From assembly GCA_900112785.1 (NCBI GenBank), contig FONB01000002.1, positions 372,001 to 436,000 of the forward strand: a stretch of DNA of 64,000 nucleotides, in the 5' to 3' direction. The notes beneath the pieces were generated by a model. It was given only the letters and a program-made list of their open reading frames with translations, was not told the DNA's origin and did not search any database. This document shows positions 21,161 through 32,355 of the stretch, piece by piece. Made by a program: the position numbers and the translations under genes. How positions within the stretch are numbered: position 1 is the first letter of the stretch; each line of letters opens with the position of its first letter. The stretch is from Phytobacter palmae (GTDB taxonomy: Bacteria > Pseudomonadota > Gammaproteobacteria > Enterobacterales > Enterobacteriaceae).

Positions 21161-21619
21161 TTATTCAATGGGCAAAGCCGTGGTGTATTTAATCTGTTCC
21201 ATCGCAAAACTGGATGTCACATCGGATAAGCCAGGCACACTATTGACCAGTTTTTTGTAGAAGTCGTCATAACGTTTCATATCCGCAACCTGAACGCGTA
21301 ACAGGTAATCATACTCCCCCGCCATACGCCAGAATCCCAGGACTTCCGGCATTTCCGAGACTACGGCGGTAAAGCGACAGTACCAGTCGCTGCTGTGATG
21401 CTGGGTTTTGATCAGCACAAATGCGGTCAGGCTCAGGCCAAGTTTCTCCGCATCCAGCACGGCCACGCGCCCGAGAAGGATGCCTTCCTCCTCCAGCCGC
21501 TTTAGTCGTTTCCAGCATGGCGTGCTGGTCAGATTAACGGCATCCGCCAGCGCCTGCAAAGAGAGCGTGCAGTCCTGCTGGAGCAAGGAAAGCAACTTAC
21601 GATCTATTTTATCTAGCAT
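21161..21619 (-). CDS. decR: Lrp/AsnC-family cysteine-responsive regulator DecR (YbaO)
   Basis: 152-residue Lrp-family activator. Helix-turn-helix in residues about 1-60 ([29 protein letters not shown]), RAM ligand-binding domain after about 65. In E. coli DecR activates cysteine catabolism (cyuPA). Here it is divergent from cdsH, the Salmonella arrangement in which this regulator activates the desulfhydrase gene. mdlAB follow on the same strand. Confidence 0.94.
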   Translation of the reverse strand: MLDKIDRKLLSLLQQDCTLSLQALADAVNLTSTPCWKRLKRLEEEGILLGRVAVLDAEKLGLSLTAFVLIKTQHHSSDWYCRFTAVVSEMPEVLGFWRMAGEYDYLLRVQVADMKRYDDFYKKLVNSVPGLSDVTSSFAMEQIKYTTALPIE

Positions 21620-21631
21620 TACGCATTCCAG

Positions 21632-21646
21632 GAGAAAATTTTTCTC
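21632..21646. promoter_or_regulatory. Candidate DecR operator in decR-cdsH region
   Basis: Near-perfect AT-centred inverted repeat GAGAAAATTTTTCTC in the 115-bp divergent region, 12 bp from the decR start. Lrp-family sites have this symmetry. It could control decR, cdsH or both. Confidence 0.4.
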
Positions 21647-21734
21647 TTAATAGTCTATTTCAAAGTTTAAATGGCAACAATTTTTCCTGCGTTTTCCGCT
21701 AATCTGGGCACAAAATGATAAATGGAAATGATGT

Positions 21735-22781
21735 ATGAACAGTGACTGGGTTAAGCACGCCATTAACGAAATCAATGCCGATTATCAGCGCTCTGCGGAC
21801 ACGCACCTGATCCGTCTCGCGCTGCCAGCTTTTCCCGGCATTCGGCTCTATCTGAAAGATGAGAGTACGCACCCAACCGGGAGCCTCAAACATCGACTGG
21901 CGCGTTCGCTATTTCTCTATGGCCTTTGCAATGGCTGGATTAAAGAAGGCACCACCATTATTGAAGCGTCATCCGGTTCAACGGCGGTCTCAGAAGCTTA
22001 TTTTGCCCGTCTGCTGGGGTTACCGTTTATTGCCGTTATGCCCTATTGCACGGCCAAACGAAAAGTCGAACAGATTGAATTTTACGGTGGTCGCTGTCAC
22101 TTCGTGGAGAGCGCCTGCGAGATATATGCGGCCTCAGAAATGTTGGCTCGCGAACTGAACGGCCATTACATGGACCAGTTTACCTATGCCGAGCGCGCCA
22201 CCGACTGGCGGGGTAATAACAACATTGCAGACAGCATTTTTCGCCAGATGAAAAACGAGCCGCATCCGGTGCCGGACTATATCGTCATGAGTGCAGGGAC
22301 AGGCGGCACATCGGCCACTATCGGACGCTACATCCGTTGTCAGGGTTATAACACTGAACTGATGGTGGCAGACCCGGAAAACTCGGTTTTTCTCGATTTC
22401 TGGCGTACCCGCGAGTCCGGGCTGCGCTCTGCGGTGGGGAGTAAAATTGAAGGGATTGGCCGACCACGCGTCGAACCGTCCTTTATTCCTGATGTCGTGG
22501 ACGAGATGCTCAGAGTCCCCGATGCCGCCAGCGTGGCAACCGCTCAATGGCTGGAAACACAATTAGGTCGTCGGGTTGGCGCATCGACCGGCACGAATAT
22601 GTGGGGAGCACTACAGCTGGCGGCGCGTATGCGTGACGAAGGGCGTAGTGGATCTATCGTGACCCTGCTGTGTGACAGTGGCGAACGCTATCTCGATACT
22701 TACTACAATCCGCAGTGGGTCGAAGCTAATATCGGCGATGTCCGCCCGTGGCGGGAAGAAATTAACACGCTGGTGAAATAA
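21735..22781 (+). CDS. cdsH: PLP-dependent L-cysteine desulfhydrase CdsH
   Basis: 348-residue fold-type II PLP enzyme of the cysteine synthase/CBS group. The PLP lysine is in [11 protein letters not shown] (Lys near residue 52), the substrate-binding loop is [13 protein letters not shown], and the phosphate cup is [12 protein letters not shown]. It degrades cysteine to pyruvate, ammonia and sulfide. Order, divergence from decR and sequence fit Salmonella CdsH (STM0458). E. coli K-12 lacks it at this site. Upstream AAATGGAAATGATGT is a weak ribosome site; the start is set by the family. Confidence 0.85.
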   Translation: MNSDWVKHAINEINADYQRSADTHLIRLALPAFPGIRLYLKDESTHPTGSLKHRLARSLFLYGLCNGWIKEGTTIIEASSGSTAVSEAYFARLLGLPFIAVMPYCTAKRKVEQIEFYGGRCHFVESACEIYAASEMLARELNGHYMDQFTYAERATDWRGNNNIADSIFRQMKNEPHPVPDYIVMSAGTGGTSATIGRYIRCQGYNTELMVADPENSVFLDFWRTRESGLRSAVGSKIEGIGRPRVEPSFIPDVVDEMLRVPDAASVATAQWLETQLGRRVGASTGTNMWGALQLAARMRDEGRSGSIVTLLCDSGERYLDTYYNPQWVEANIGDVRPWREEINTLVK

Positions 22782-22806
22782 AAAAGCCAGGTATTCACAC
22801 CTGGCT
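22778..22806 (-). terminator. cof terminator
   Basis: Stem AGCCAGGTGT.../ACCTGGCT read on the minus strand and followed by TTTTTT. It overlaps the cdsH stop region, so the U-tract serves cof; cdsH can use the hairpin only weakly. Confidence 0.75.
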
Positions 22807-22822
22807 GCTGGAAAAAATCTCA

Positions 22823-23641
22823 TCATTCGGGGGAATAAGGAAGATTAGGTGTATCCAGCCAATGCGTTAAGAAGTGCGACACGGCCTGATCGCGGCAGTG
22901 TCCGATAACCGGTAAGTGTGGAAGCGCGGCGCGCAGCTGGGGCATGGCATTTCCCATGATTATGCCGCGCCCTACGCTTGCCAGCATCTCTCTGTCGTTC
23001 ATGGCATCGCCAAACGCCATACAATCCTGCATCGGCACGCCCAGTTGCGAGCTGAGCATGGTCAACGCCGACCCTTTGTTGCAGCCAGGCGGTAGTACCT
23101 CCAGGCAATAAGAGGCGGAAAAGCATAAATTAGCCCGACCACCTGACACCTCATTCATCTGGATCCGCAAGCGGCACAGGTCGTCATGTTCTCCCACAAA
23201 ACAGATTTTGGTCACGTCATGGGCAGGCAGGCGCTTTAGATCCACCAACTGGTAAGTGAATCCACTGCAGATATGCTCGTCCAACGCTTCCGGGATGGGT
23301 TTATCCGTCATCCAGCCGTTATCGTTAAACGCATGGATGCTGGCCTGTGTATCCCATTTGCTGTGCAGTATCAGTTCAGCCACTTCGGGATCAAGGTCCT
23401 GGCGATGTAAAAGTTCCCCATCCAGGGAGTGGACGCGAGTGCCGTTACCGGTTATCAAAAAAGCATCCAGCCCGAGGATTTCGATGAGTTTGCGCATCTC
23501 CAGCGCATGTCTGCCGGTCGCAAAAGTGAGGGTAATATCGCGTTCACGCAGACGGCGTAACGTTGCCACAGTTTGCTCACCAAGTCGGTGATCGGGCATA
23601 AGCAAAGTACCGTCCATATCAAAAGCAGCCAGCCGGGCCAT
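22823..23641 (-). CDS. cof: HAD-family HMP-PP phosphatase Cof
   Basis: 272-residue Cof-type (IIB) HAD phosphatase. Motif I DMDGTLL with nucleophile Asp, motif II TFATGR, motif III Lys in NKGSAL, motif [13 protein letters not shown]. In E. coli it hydrolyses HMP-pyrophosphate, a thiamine precursor, and pyridoxal phosphate among other substrates. It starts [21 protein letters not shown]. Divergent from ybaE with a gap of about 100 bp. Confidence 0.95.
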   Translation of the reverse strand: MARLAAFDMDGTLLMPDHRLGEQTVATLRRLRERDITLTFATGRHALEMRKLIEILGLDAFLITGNGTRVHSLDGELLHRQDLDPEVAELILHSKWDTQASIHAFNDNGWMTDKPIPEALDEHICSGFTYQLVDLKRLPAHDVTKICFVGEHDDLCRLRIQMNEVSGGRANLCFSASYCLEVLPPGCNKGSALTMLSSQLGVPMQDCMAFGDAMNDREMLASVGRGIIMGNAMPQLRAALPHLPVIGHCRDQAVSHFLTHWLDTPNLPYSPE

Positions 23642-23739
23642 ATTTCATCTCCAGATGTGATCGCCTTGTATTGCACAGAAGTATTGCCTGATATATACGG
23701 AAGTAATAGTGAGCAGAACGAGATAATTGTTCCGGGTTT

Positions 23740-25440
23740 ATGCGACTTCTTAACAGACTCAACCAATATCAGCGCCTCTGGAAGGCCTCTTCAGGAGAAG
23801 CGCAACAGGTCAGCGTGGCAGAACTTGCCGCACGCTGTTTTTGCAGCGAACGCCATATGCGAACGCTGTTACGCCAGATGCAGGAAGCGGGCTGGCTCAA
23901 CTGGGACTCCCGTTCCGGTCGAGGTAAACGTGCGGCGTTACAGTTTTTGCGCACGCCGGAATCCTTGCGCCAGGAGATGATGGAGCAGGCGCTCAACGAG
24001 GGCCAGCAACAAAATGCGCTGGCGCTGGCGCAACTCGCACCGGAAGATTTGCGTACCTTATTGAATCCCTTCCTCGGCGGCCTCTGGCAAAACGACACTC
24101 CGACGTTACGCATCCCTTACTATCGTCCCCTGGAGCCGCTACGGCAGGGTTTCTTACCCGGTCGGGCGGAACAGCATCTTGCCGGGCAAATCTTCTCTGG
24201 CCTGACGCGTTTCGTTGACGACAGCTCTTTACCGCAGGGAGATTTGGCGCATCACTGGGATATTAGCGAGGACAAGTTGAGCTGGCGGTTTCATATTCGC
24301 ACGACACTGCACTGGCACAATGGCGATAGGGTTGATATACGGCAGTTACAAACGCGTTTTATGCTGCTTCTTGAACTGCCCGCTTTACGGACACTTTTCG
24401 CGAGTGTCAAAAGCGTGGAGGCGACCCATTCCCATTGTCTGACATTTACGTTGCACCATCCGGATTTCTGGCTGGCGCATCGGCTTGCCAGCTATGCCAC
24501 CACGCTGGCGCATCCACAAATGCCGCTTATCGGTACCGGGCCGTTCCGTCTTGCCTTATTCAGTAACGAACTGGTAAGGCTGGAAAGTCATGAGCAGTAC
24601 CACCTCACCCATCCTTTATTGAAAGCGGTAGAGTTCTGGATTACACCGCAGCTTTTTGAGCAGAATCTCGGGACCAGTTGTCGTCATCCGGTACAGATTG
24701 CGATTGGCGAACCCGATGAACTCGTTCACCTGCAGCCGGTGAGTAACAGTGTTAGCCTTGGGTTTTGTTACCTGGCACAGCGTATTGGCGCAAATCTCAC
24801 TCCGGCACAATCACGGCGGCTTGTGCAAATCATCCATCAGACATCTTTGCTGGACACACTGCCGCTCGATGAAAACCTCATTGCGCCCAGTAAAGAGTTG
24901 CTCCCCGGCTGGACGATTCCAGAGTGGCCACAGGAAGAGAGCGTTGAGCTACCGCCCAGGTTAACCCTGCTTTACCATCTGCCAGTGGAGTTACACATCA
25001 TGGCGCAACAGTTCAAACGTTACCTGGCCACACTCGGTTGCGATGTCACGCTTATATTTCATGATGCCAAAACCTGGAATGGCTGCAGTGCAATGGCACA
25101 GGCAGATTTGCTGATGGGGGACCGGTTGATTGGTGAAGCTCCGGAGTATGCGCTGGAACAGTGGTTGCGCTGCGACCCGGTCTGGCCAAATGTACTCAGC
25201 CGCGCCCAATTTTCTCATTTGCAGGCTACGCTCGATGCCGTGCAAAGCGTGCCGGATGAAACTACACGTAGCGAGGCGCTGCGGGCAGTATTCAGTCGTC
25301 TGATGGATGAGGCCATACTGACACCGCTGTTTAATTATCAGTATCGCATTAGCGCGCCACCAGGCGTGGAAGGTATTCGACTGAACACGCGTGGCTGGTT
25401 TGATTTTACCCAGGCCTGGCTGCCGGCCCCGGCGCGGTGA
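23740..25440 (+). CDS. ybaE: SgrR-family transcription factor/solute-binding protein YbaE
   Basis: 566 residues, the same as E. coli YbaE. N-terminal SgrR-type winged helix (about 1-115, VSVAELAARCFCSERHMRTLLRQMQEAGWL) fused to a peptide-binding-protein-like domain (SBP_bac_5 type, about 150-560). There is no signal peptide, so the binding domain works in the cytoplasm as a ligand sensor. Ligand and targets unknown. Directly upstream of queC, with a 67-bp gap. Confidence 0.92.
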   Translation: MRLLNRLNQYQRLWKASSGEAQQVSVAELAARCFCSERHMRTLLRQMQEAGWLNWDSRSGRGKRAALQFLRTPESLRQEMMEQALNEGQQQNALALAQLAPEDLRTLLNPFLGGLWQNDTPTLRIPYYRPLEPLRQGFLPGRAEQHLAGQIFSGLTRFVDDSSLPQGDLAHHWDISEDKLSWRFHIRTTLHWHNGDRVDIRQLQTRFMLLLELPALRTLFASVKSVEATHSHCLTFTLHHPDFWLAHRLASYATTLAHPQMPLIGTGPFRLALFSNELVRLESHEQYHLTHPLLKAVEFWITPQLFEQNLGTSCRHPVQIAIGEPDELVHLQPVSNSVSLGFCYLAQRIGANLTPAQSRRLVQIIHQTSLLDTLPLDENLIAPSKELLPGWTIPEWPQEESVELPPRLTLLYHLPVELHIMAQQFKRYLATLGCDVTLIFHDAKTWNGCSAMAQADLLMGDRLIGEAPEYALEQWLRCDPVWPNVLSRAQFSHLQATLDAVQSVPDETTRSEALRAVFSRLMDEAILTPLFNYQYRISAPPGVEGIRLNTRGWFDFTQAWLPAPAR

Positions 25441-25507
25441 AGAAGCTGGTCGAGGCAATCCGCACGCGCTACCATAGCGCCTTTATGAATGAATACCGGG
25501 AATAATT

Positions 25508-26203
25508 ATGAAACGTGCCGTAGTCGTGTTTAGTGGCGGGCAGGACTCCACTACCTGTCTGGTTCAGGCGTTGCAACAATACGATGAAGTGCATTGTGTC
25601 ACCTTCGATTATGGTCAGCGCCATCGTGCGGAAATCGATGTAGCGCGTGAACTGGCATTACAGTCAGGCGCCCGCGCGCATAAAGTACTTGATGTGACAT
25701 TACTGAATGAACTGGCTGTCAGTAGTCTGACGCGCGACAGCATCCCGGTACCGGATTATCAGCCTGATGCCAGTGGTATCCCGAATACGTTCGTGCCCGG
25801 GCGCAATATTTTGTTTTTAACGCTGGCGGCCATTTATGCGTACCAGGTACAGGCCGAAGCGGTGATTACCGGCGTTTGCGAAACTGATTTTTCTGGTTAT
25901 CCGGACTGTCGCGACGAATTTGTCAAAGCCCTGAACCATGCGGTTAATCTGGGTATGGCGAAAGACATTCGCTTTGAAACGCCACTGATGTGGATAGACA
26001 AAGCCGAAACCTGGGCGCTGGCCGATTACTGGGGCAAACTGGACCTGGTGCGTAATGAGACGCTCACTTGCTATAACGGCATCAAAGGCGACGGCTGCGG
26101 ACAGTGTGCTGCCTGTAACCTGCGGGCGAATGGTCTGCGTCACTACCTGGCCGATAAGACCGGAGTCATGGCAACCATGAAAAAGAAAATCGGTCTGCTC
26201 TGA
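25508..26203 (+). CDS. queC: 7-cyano-7-deazaguanine synthase QueC
   Basis: 231-residue ATP-dependent enzyme converting CDG to preQ0 in queuosine biosynthesis. N-terminal PP-loop SGGQDSTTC, and a C-terminal zinc site of four cysteines (CYNG...[13 protein letters not shown], residues about 189-204). Good ribosome site before the ATG. Followed by a REP-like element and a terminator. Confidence 0.97.
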   Translation: MKRAVVVFSGGQDSTTCLVQALQQYDEVHCVTFDYGQRHRAEIDVARELALQSGARAHKVLDVTLLNELAVSSLTRDSIPVPDYQPDASGIPNTFVPGRNILFLTLAAIYAYQVQAEAVITGVCETDFSGYPDCRDEFVKALNHAVNLGMAKDIRFETPLMWIDKAETWALADYWGKLDLVRNETLTCYNGIKGDGCGQCAACNLRANGLRHYLADKTGVMATMKKKIGLL

Positions 26204-26216
26204 CGCGCTGGTCTTA

Positions 26217-26251
26217 ATTCCTGGATGCGCTGCGCTTACCCGGTCTACCAG
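26217..26251. repeat. REP-like palindromic element
   Basis: CCTGGATGCGCTGCGCTTACCCGGTCTAC resembles the REP consensus (GGATGCG...CTTATCCGGCCTAC), with the usual 3' tail. It sits between queC and the shared terminator. Confidence 0.55.
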
Positions 26252-26285
26252 CAGCCCGTATCCACAGGAAGAGGAAGCAAACACT

Positions 26286-26310
26286 AAAACGGCAACCATG
26301 TTGCCGTTTT
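26286..26310. terminator. Bidirectional terminator queC/fadM
   Basis: AAAACGGCAAC / GTTGCCGTTTT with a 3-nt loop between convergent stops; T-runs on both strands. Confidence 0.85.
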
Positions 26311-26323
26311 GCTTTTACCTTTG

Positions 26324-26731
26324 TCACGCCTCTTCGCGGATCATCTCCTCCAGCCTTTTACGTAACTCCCCTTCCAGCGCCAGCGCCTTTTGCGTTTTAA
26401 GATCGATACACACAAAGGTCACCAGTGCGTCAGCCACCTCTTCGCCTCCCGGGTCCAGCGTCACGACCTGGCTAAGCACGCCGCTTCGTCCATTAATCTG
26501 TTTAACATGACTGGTCACTGTCAGGCGATCGCCCAGCACGGCAGGACGACGGTAGTTGATATTGATGTTGACGACCACGAACGCGATGTTATTCGTCGTC
26601 ATCCACTTAAAGTTTTCATTGTTTTCCAGTCCATCCCAACGCGCTTCTTCCAGAAATTCCAGATAACGGGCATTGTTCACATGCTGATAGACATCGAGGT
26701 GATAACCACGAACTTTGATCTGAGTCTGCAT
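26324..26731 (-). CDS. fadM: Long-chain acyl-CoA thioesterase FadM (YbaW)
   Basis: 135-residue single-hotdog thioesterase (4-hydroxybenzoyl-CoA type). The catalytic Asp is in YHLDVYQHVNNARYLEFLEEARW. It releases dead-end dienoyl-CoA products during beta-oxidation of unsaturated fatty acids. A FadR-like operator at 26773-26789 fits known repression by FadR in E. coli. Confidence 0.95.
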   Translation of the reverse strand: MQTQIKVRGYHLDVYQHVNNARYLEFLEEARWDGLENNENFKWMTTNNIAFVVVNININYRRPAVLGDRLTVTSHVKQINGRSGVLSQVVTLDPGGEEVADALVTFVCIDLKTQKALALEGELRKRLEEMIREEA

Positions 26732-26772
26732 AGCGCTTTAACCTTTACTTTTGTTATAGGAACAGAGGTCAT

Positions 26773-26789
26773 AACTGGTATGACCTCTT
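26773..26789. promoter_or_regulatory. FadR-like operator of fadM
   Basis: AACTGGTATGACCTCTT matches the FadR pattern TGGTNNGACC exactly in its core. It lies 42 bp upstream of the fadM ATG. It also overlaps a 9-bp inverted repeat GAGGTCATA / TATGACCTC (26765-26787). Confidence 0.7.
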
Positions 26790-26828
26790 TAGTCTGGCAA
26801 AATTTCGCGACTACGCAAGCGCCATCTT

Positions 26829-27227
<399 letters not shown>

Positions 27228-27290
27228 TTAACAACGACGCTACGATAAACAACCGGGAAAAACGGTACAAATGACGAATAGCAAATGTGG

Positions 27291-27314
27291 AAAAGGCCGC
27301 GAAAGCGGCCTTTT
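27291..27314 (-). terminator. ppiD terminator
   Basis: AAAAGGCCGC / GCGGCCTTTT with a GAAA-type loop, between ppiD and ybaV. T-run on both strands. Confidence 0.85.
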
Positions 27315-27353
27315 GAATTGCAAGGCGTTGCAATATTTATGGGAAGCGTCTCG

Positions 27354-29228
27354 TTATTCCTGCTGTTCCATAATAGCGCCAAGTTTGATTTTGGCCTCTT
27401 TACGCAGGTTGGTCATCAGAGCCTCAAAAGCGATCTGGGCATTGTTCTGGGTAATTCCCTGAACCATCGCTTTCTTCTGATCTTCCGGCATGGTACCGGC
27501 TTTCACTTCATCTAACGCCAGAATCACGACATTGCCCTGAGCATCATTCGCTACGCCATAACCTGGTTTGTCTTTCTCCGGCAGCGGCAGATTAAATGCC
27601 GCCTGGCCGATCGGATCCTGACTGGTACGAGTCAATGTTTTGGCTGCACCAAAGCTTAACCCTGCGGTTTTCAGCGCATCATCGCCTTTACCCGCTTTCA
27701 ATTCAGCGATCAGCTTGTCAGCATCCAGTTTGGCCTGCTGCTCCGCCTTGTTGTGCTTAACGATATCGCTGACCTGAGCTTTAACGTCTTCCAGAGGCTT
27801 GATCGCTTCTGCTTTATGCTCGCTCACACGCAGCACGAAGGCACGGTCACCATCGACAGTAATAATGTCAGAGTTACTGCCCGGTGCACCGTTCACCCCC
27901 ACCAGACCACCATCAAAGATAGCGTTGGCAACCGGTTTAAAATTGAGTTCTTGCGGCAGGCTGTCACGGCTAAACCAGCCGGTTTCAACGGCTTTTGTTC
28001 CGGCGACTTGCTCAGCACCCGCCAGAGACTCATTATCGTTGCTTGCGGCTTCGCTCACTTTCTGTTGCAGGGCATACCAGGCATCCAGTGCCTTATCCTG
28101 CTTCACTTTCGCGGCGATCTCGTCATGCACTTCGCTCAGCGGTTTGGCTTTTGCAGGTTGAATGTCATCAAGACGAACAACAAGGAAGCCAACGGAAGAT
28201 TTGATCACGCCTGATAACTGGCCTTTATCTTTCAGACCCGAATTTTTCAGTTCGTCAGGTGTGGTAGCTGGCTCCAGCCATCCCATATCACCACCATTGC
28301 GGGCAGAGATGATGTCAGTGGATTTTTCTTTCGCCAGTGCGGCAAAATCCGCCCCTTTGCTTAGCGCGTCCAGTACTGCTTTCGCATCATCTTCCGTTTT
28401 AGTCTGAATCACGCTATAGCGATTACGCTGCGGCTGCGTGAACTGATCCATATGCTGATCATAGTAGGACTGAACATCCGCTTCGCTGACGTTCTGCTGC
28501 ATGTTGGCCGCATCCAGCTTGATATAGCTGACGCGGAACTGCTCAGGGGATACAAAACGGGCTTTGTTCTGCTCATAGAAACCGGCAATCTCCTGATCGC
28601 TTACGGTCTGTTTTGCTGCCAGCGCATTCACGTCAATCAAGGCCTGACGCACAACGCGCTGCTGGGAAACCAACGCCGCCAGCTCGTCCGTCTCACCTTT
28701 CAACATGAAGTCAGTACCGGCAACCGCGTTGATCAACTGCTGAGAGGTCAACTGATTACGCAGCGCTTGCGCATATTGATCCGCGCTCATACCCATCTGA
28801 TTGACGATACCGTTGAAACGGTCATTATCAAATTTACCGTTGGTCTGGAAAGCCTGAGTGGAGAAAATCGCTTTTTTAACCTGCTCATCGCTAATGCCCA
28901 GGTGCAGATTATGCGCGTACTGGTCCAGCAATGCTTCGTCAATAAGACGGTTCAGCACCTGCTGACGCATGGATTTGATGTAGTTTTCATTCGCGGCCAG
29001 CTCTGAGAACTGGTCACCCAGTTGCTGCTGCATACGATTACGTTCACTGGCAACCGCATTTTCGAATTGCGCGCGACCAATCTCCTGGTCATTAACCTTT
29101 GCGGCATAATTATTGTTACCGCCAATAAGGTAGCTACTGACGCCGGTCAAAATGAACGACACGATAATGACGCCGAAAATGATCTTGAGCACGATGCTGT
29201 TTGCTGCCGTGCGTAAATTGTCCATCAT
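27354..29228 (-). CDS. ppiD: Periplasmic chaperone/PPIase-like PpiD
   Basis: 624-residue inner-membrane-anchored chaperone. One transmembrane helix (about 16-35), an SurA-like N-terminal chaperone domain, a parvulin domain (about 265-360, RNRYSVIQTKTEDDAKAVL...GGDMGWLE) and a C-terminal domain. It associates with SecYEG/YfgM and helps proteins leaving the translocon; its parvulin domain is inactive in E. coli. The start MMDNLRTAANSIVLKIIFG is by homology; the longer frame is not conserved. It lies behind hupB with its own promoter region. Confidence 0.96.
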   Translation of the reverse strand: MMDNLRTAANSIVLKIIFGVIIVSFILTGVSSYLIGGNNNYAAKVNDQEIGRAQFENAVASERNRMQQQLGDQFSELAANENYIKSMRQQVLNRLIDEALLDQYAHNLHLGISDEQVKKAIFSTQAFQTNGKFDNDRFNGIVNQMGMSADQYAQALRNQLTSQQLINAVAGTDFMLKGETDELAALVSQQRVVRQALIDVNALAAKQTVSDQEIAGFYEQNKARFVSPEQFRVSYIKLDAANMQQNVSEADVQSYYDQHMDQFTQPQRNRYSVIQTKTEDDAKAVLDALSKGADFAALAKEKSTDIISARNGGDMGWLEPATTPDELKNSGLKDKGQLSGVIKSSVGFLVVRLDDIQPAKAKPLSEVHDEIAAKVKQDKALDAWYALQQKVSEAASNDNESLAGAEQVAGTKAVETGWFSRDSLPQELNFKPVANAIFDGGLVGVNGAPGSNSDIITVDGDRAFVLRVSEHKAEAIKPLEDVKAQVSDIVKHNKAEQQAKLDADKLIAELKAGKGDDALKTAGLSFGAAKTLTRTSQDPIGQAAFNLPLPEKDKPGYGVANDAQGNVVILALDEVKAGTMPEDQKKAMVQGITQNNAQIAFEALMTNLRKEAKIKLGAIMEQQE

Positions 29229-29437
29229 GGTGTAACAACACTCCGCTGTAGGTGACTGTAGACCTCGCGCAGTCACTCAGTTTCCCGACGCTGCGTATAG
29301 GGTCGTATTTTGACAAGAAAAGGGGGCAATTGTCAGCCCACAACTCGCAGAAACTCAGATATGAGTGACTGAATAAATAAAAAAGGCACATCTCTCGATG
29401 CGCCCTTGTACTTTTCACCTTCCCACCGGGAAAGCGA

Positions 29438-29710
29438 TCAGTTAACCGCGTCTTTCAGTGCCTTGCCTGCGCGGAAGCCCGGAACCTTAGCTGCGGCGAT
29501 AGTGATTTCTTTGCCGGTCTGAGGGTTGCGACCTGTACGCGCAGCACGCTCTTTAACAGCAAAAGTACCAAAACCTACCAGCGCTACATCGTCCCCTTCT
29601 TTCAGAGATTCAGTAACAGAAGCAATTAAAGCATCTAACGCACGTCCAGCAGCCGCTTTAGAGATGTCAGCTCCCGCGGCAATCTTGTCTATCAGTTGAG
29701 ATTTATTCAC
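29438..29710 (-). CDS. hupB: DNA-binding protein HU-beta
   Basis: 90-residue histone-like protein. [13 protein letters not shown]-binding arm signature present. Heterodimerises with HU-alpha, bends and compacts the nucleoid. GTG start (29710), usual for hupB. Lies between lon and ppiD as in E. coli. Confidence 0.98.
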   Translation of the reverse strand: MNKSQLIDKIAAGADISKAAAGRALDALIASVTESLKEGDDVALVGFGTFAVKERAARTGRNPQTGKEITIAAAKVPGFRAGKALKDAVN

Positions 29711-29851
29711 TCTTCTCTTCCTCTCTTTATAATTTATATCGCGCCTGAGTCCTTCACAGCGCGACCGCGCAGCAGTTATATCAGGCCTGTCATGCCCTTA
29801 CAACACCAGTTGTTGATGACACACCCAACCAGCAATCTAAATTAGCTATAC

Positions 29852-29892
29852 AAAAAAAGGCTGGCAAGTGCGAAATGCCTCACCAGCCTTGT
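29852..29892 (-). terminator. lon terminator
   Basis: Minus strand AAGGCTGG...CCAGCCTT with a loop of about 17 nt, followed by TTTTTTTG. Separates lon from hupB. Confidence 0.8.
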
Positions 29893-29920
29893 TTTTATCA
29901 ACGCTCTTTGCGCGCGGTCA

Positions 29921-32275
29921 CTATTTTGCGGTCGCGACCTGCATGCCAAAGGGTTCGTTTTGCAGTGCCAGGGCCAGAACCTCATCAATGCGCTTAACCG
30001 GATGGATGTCCAGGTCGGCAATGACGTTTTCCGGAATTTCCTCAAGATCGCGCTTATTCTCATAAGGAATCAGCACGGTTTTGATCCCGCCACGGTGTGC
30101 CGCCAGCAGTTTTTCTTTCAGGCCACCAATCGGCAGAACCTGGCCGCGCAGGGTAATTTCCCCTGTCATCGCCACGTCGGCACGTACCGGGTTGCCCGTC
30201 AGGCAAGAAACCAGCGCAGTACACATCGCGATACCGGCGCTCGGGCCGTCTTTCGGCGTAGCCCCTTCCGGTACGTGAACGTGAATATCGCGTTTTTCGT
30301 AGAAATCCCCATTAATGCCAAGTTTTTCAGCACGAGCTCGCACCACGGTCAGCGCAGCCTGGATAGATTCCTGCATGACTTCACCCAACGAACCGGTATA
30401 GGTCAGCTTGCCTTTACCCGGTACACACGCGGTTTCGATAGTCAGCAGGTCGCCGCCGACTTCGGTCCACGCCAGGCCAGTTACCTGGCCCACACGGTTT
30501 TCATCATCCGCACGGCCATAGTCATAACGCTGAACACCCAGGTAATCGTGCAGGTTGTCACCGTTAATCTCGATATGTTTCAACGAGGGGTCCAGCAGAA
30601 GCTGTTTCACGGCTTTACGGCACAATTTAGAGATTTCGCGCTCAAGACTACGTACACCTGCTTCGCGGGTGTAATAACGAATGATGCCGATAATGGCGCT
30701 GTCATCCACGGTCAGTTCAGTCGGTTTCAGCGCATTGCGTTCGATCTGTTTCGTCAGCAGATGCTGTTTAGCGATATTCAGTTTCTCATCTTCCGTGTAA
30801 CCGGAAAGACGGATCACTTCCATACGATCGAGCAGCGGTGCCGGAATGTTCATGGAGTTAGACGTCGCGACAAACATAACATCGCTGAGATCGTAATCCA
30901 CTTCCAGATAATGATCGCTAAATGCAACGTTCTGTTCCGGATCAAGCACTTCCAGCAGAGCAGATGCCGGATCGCCGCGCATGTCTGAGGACATCTTGTC
31001 GATCTCATCGAGCAGGAACAGCGGGTTTTTCACCCCGACTTTGGCCATCTTCTGGATCAATTTACCCGGCATAGAACCGATATAGGTGCGACGGTGACCA
31101 CGAATTTCTGCTTCGTCACGTACGCCGCCCAGCGCCATACGGATATACTTACGTCCGGTCGCTTTGGCGATAGATTGTCCCAGAGAGGTTTTACCTACCC
31201 CCGGCGGTCCAACCAGACACAGGATTGGACCTTTGAGTTTGTTCATACGGCTCTGCACCGCGAGATACTCAAGGATACGGTCTTTAACACGCTCAAGACC
31301 ATAGTGGTCGGTATCAAGCACTTCCTGCGCCTGACGCAGATCTTTCTTCACTTTGCTGCGCGCATACCACGGAACCTGAATCATCCACTCGATATAACCA
31401 CGGACTACAGTAGCTTCCGCAGACATCGGAGACATCATTTTCAGTTTTTGCAGTTCGGCTTCGGCCTTTTCTTTTGCCTCTTTTGGCATTTTGGCCGCAT
31501 CGATTTTGCGTTTCAGCGCTTCGTTTTCATCCGGCGCATCGTCCATTTCGCCGAGTTCTTTCTGAATGGCCTTCATCTGCTCGTTCAGATAGTACTCGCG
31601 CTGGGATTTTTCCATCTGTTTTTTAACGCGATTGCGGATACGTTTCTCGACCTGGAGCAGATCGATTTCCGATTCCATCATCGCCATCAGATATTCCAGA
31701 CGTTCGTTAACGTCGGACATCTCCAGTACGGACTGTTTGTCGGCCAGCTTCAATGGCATATGTGCGGCAATGGTATCGGCCAGGCGCGCAGGGTCGTCAA
31801 TGCTGTTCAGCGAAGTCAGCACTTCCGGTGGGATTTTTTTGTTGAGCTTGATGTAGCCTTCAAACTGGCTGATAGCAGTGCGTACCAGCACTTCCTGCTC
31901 ACGCTCATCAATGGCCGGGGAATCGAGGTATTCCGCTTTAGCCGTGAAGTGTTCGCCATTATCCGACAGCGTGGTAATGCGCGCGCGCTGCAACCCCTCC
32001 ACCAGCACTTTGACAGTGCCGTCAGGCAGTTTCAGCATCTGTAGAATAGAGGCCACGGTCCCGACGGTGAAAAGATCGTTTACACCCGGCTCATCCGTTG
32101 ACGCTTCTTTCTGTGCAACCAGCATGATTTTCTTATCATGGTCCATGGCCGCTTCAAGACAACGGATAGATTTTTCCCGCCCTACAAACAGGGGTATGAC
32201 CATGTGCGGATAAACCACCACATCGCGCAACGGCAATACGGGGATTTCAATGCGTTCAGAACGCTCAGGATTCAT
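29921..32275 (-). CDS. lon: ATP-dependent protease Lon
   Basis: 784 residues, as in E. coli. N-terminal substrate domain (about 1-305), AAA+ module with Walker [12 protein letters not shown] and Walker [11 protein letters not shown]-terminal Ser-Lys protease domain with the nucleophile in [10 protein letters not shown] (Ser679) and Lys722 in [14 protein letters not shown]. It degrades misfolded proteins, SulA, RcsA and many antitoxins. The start [20 protein letters not shown] is by homology. Heat-shock promoter mapped upstream. Confidence 0.98.
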   Translation of the reverse strand: MNPERSERIEIPVLPLRDVVVYPHMVIPLFVGREKSIRCLEAAMDHDKKIMLVAQKEASTDEPGVNDLFTVGTVASILQMLKLPDGTVKVLVEGLQRARITTLSDNGEHFTAKAEYLDSPAIDEREQEVLVRTAISQFEGYIKLNKKIPPEVLTSLNSIDDPARLADTIAAHMPLKLADKQSVLEMSDVNERLEYLMAMMESEIDLLQVEKRIRNRVKKQMEKSQREYYLNEQMKAIQKELGEMDDAPDENEALKRKIDAAKMPKEAKEKAEAELQKLKMMSPMSAEATVVRGYIEWMIQVPWYARSKVKKDLRQAQEVLDTDHYGLERVKDRILEYLAVQSRMNKLKGPILCLVGPPGVGKTSLGQSIAKATGRKYIRMALGGVRDEAEIRGHRRTYIGSMPGKLIQKMAKVGVKNPLFLLDEIDKMSSDMRGDPASALLEVLDPEQNVAFSDHYLEVDYDLSDVMFVATSNSMNIPAPLLDRMEVIRLSGYTEDEKLNIAKQHLLTKQIERNALKPTELTVDDSAIIGIIRYYTREAGVRSLEREISKLCRKAVKQLLLDPSLKHIEINGDNLHDYLGVQRYDYGRADDENRVGQVTGLAWTEVGGDLLTIETACVPGKGKLTYTGSLGEVMQESIQAALTVVRARAEKLGINGDFYEKRDIHVHVPEGATPKDGPSAGIAMCTALVSCLTGNPVRADVAMTGEITLRGQVLPIGGLKEKLLAAHRGGIKTVLIPYENKRDLEEIPENVIADLDIHPVKRIDEVLALALQNEPFGMQVATAK

Positions 32276-32355
32276 AGAGCTCTCTCTTAGTTTAATGTCC
32301 GCCAGGTAATCCGGTGACGTGACTGTGCAACACGCACCATTAACATGTAAAGCAG

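Noticed and set aside
29960-32044. Long plus-strand ORFs opposite lon
   Set aside because: Antisense shadows of lon; compositions are low-complexity and no start signals are seen.
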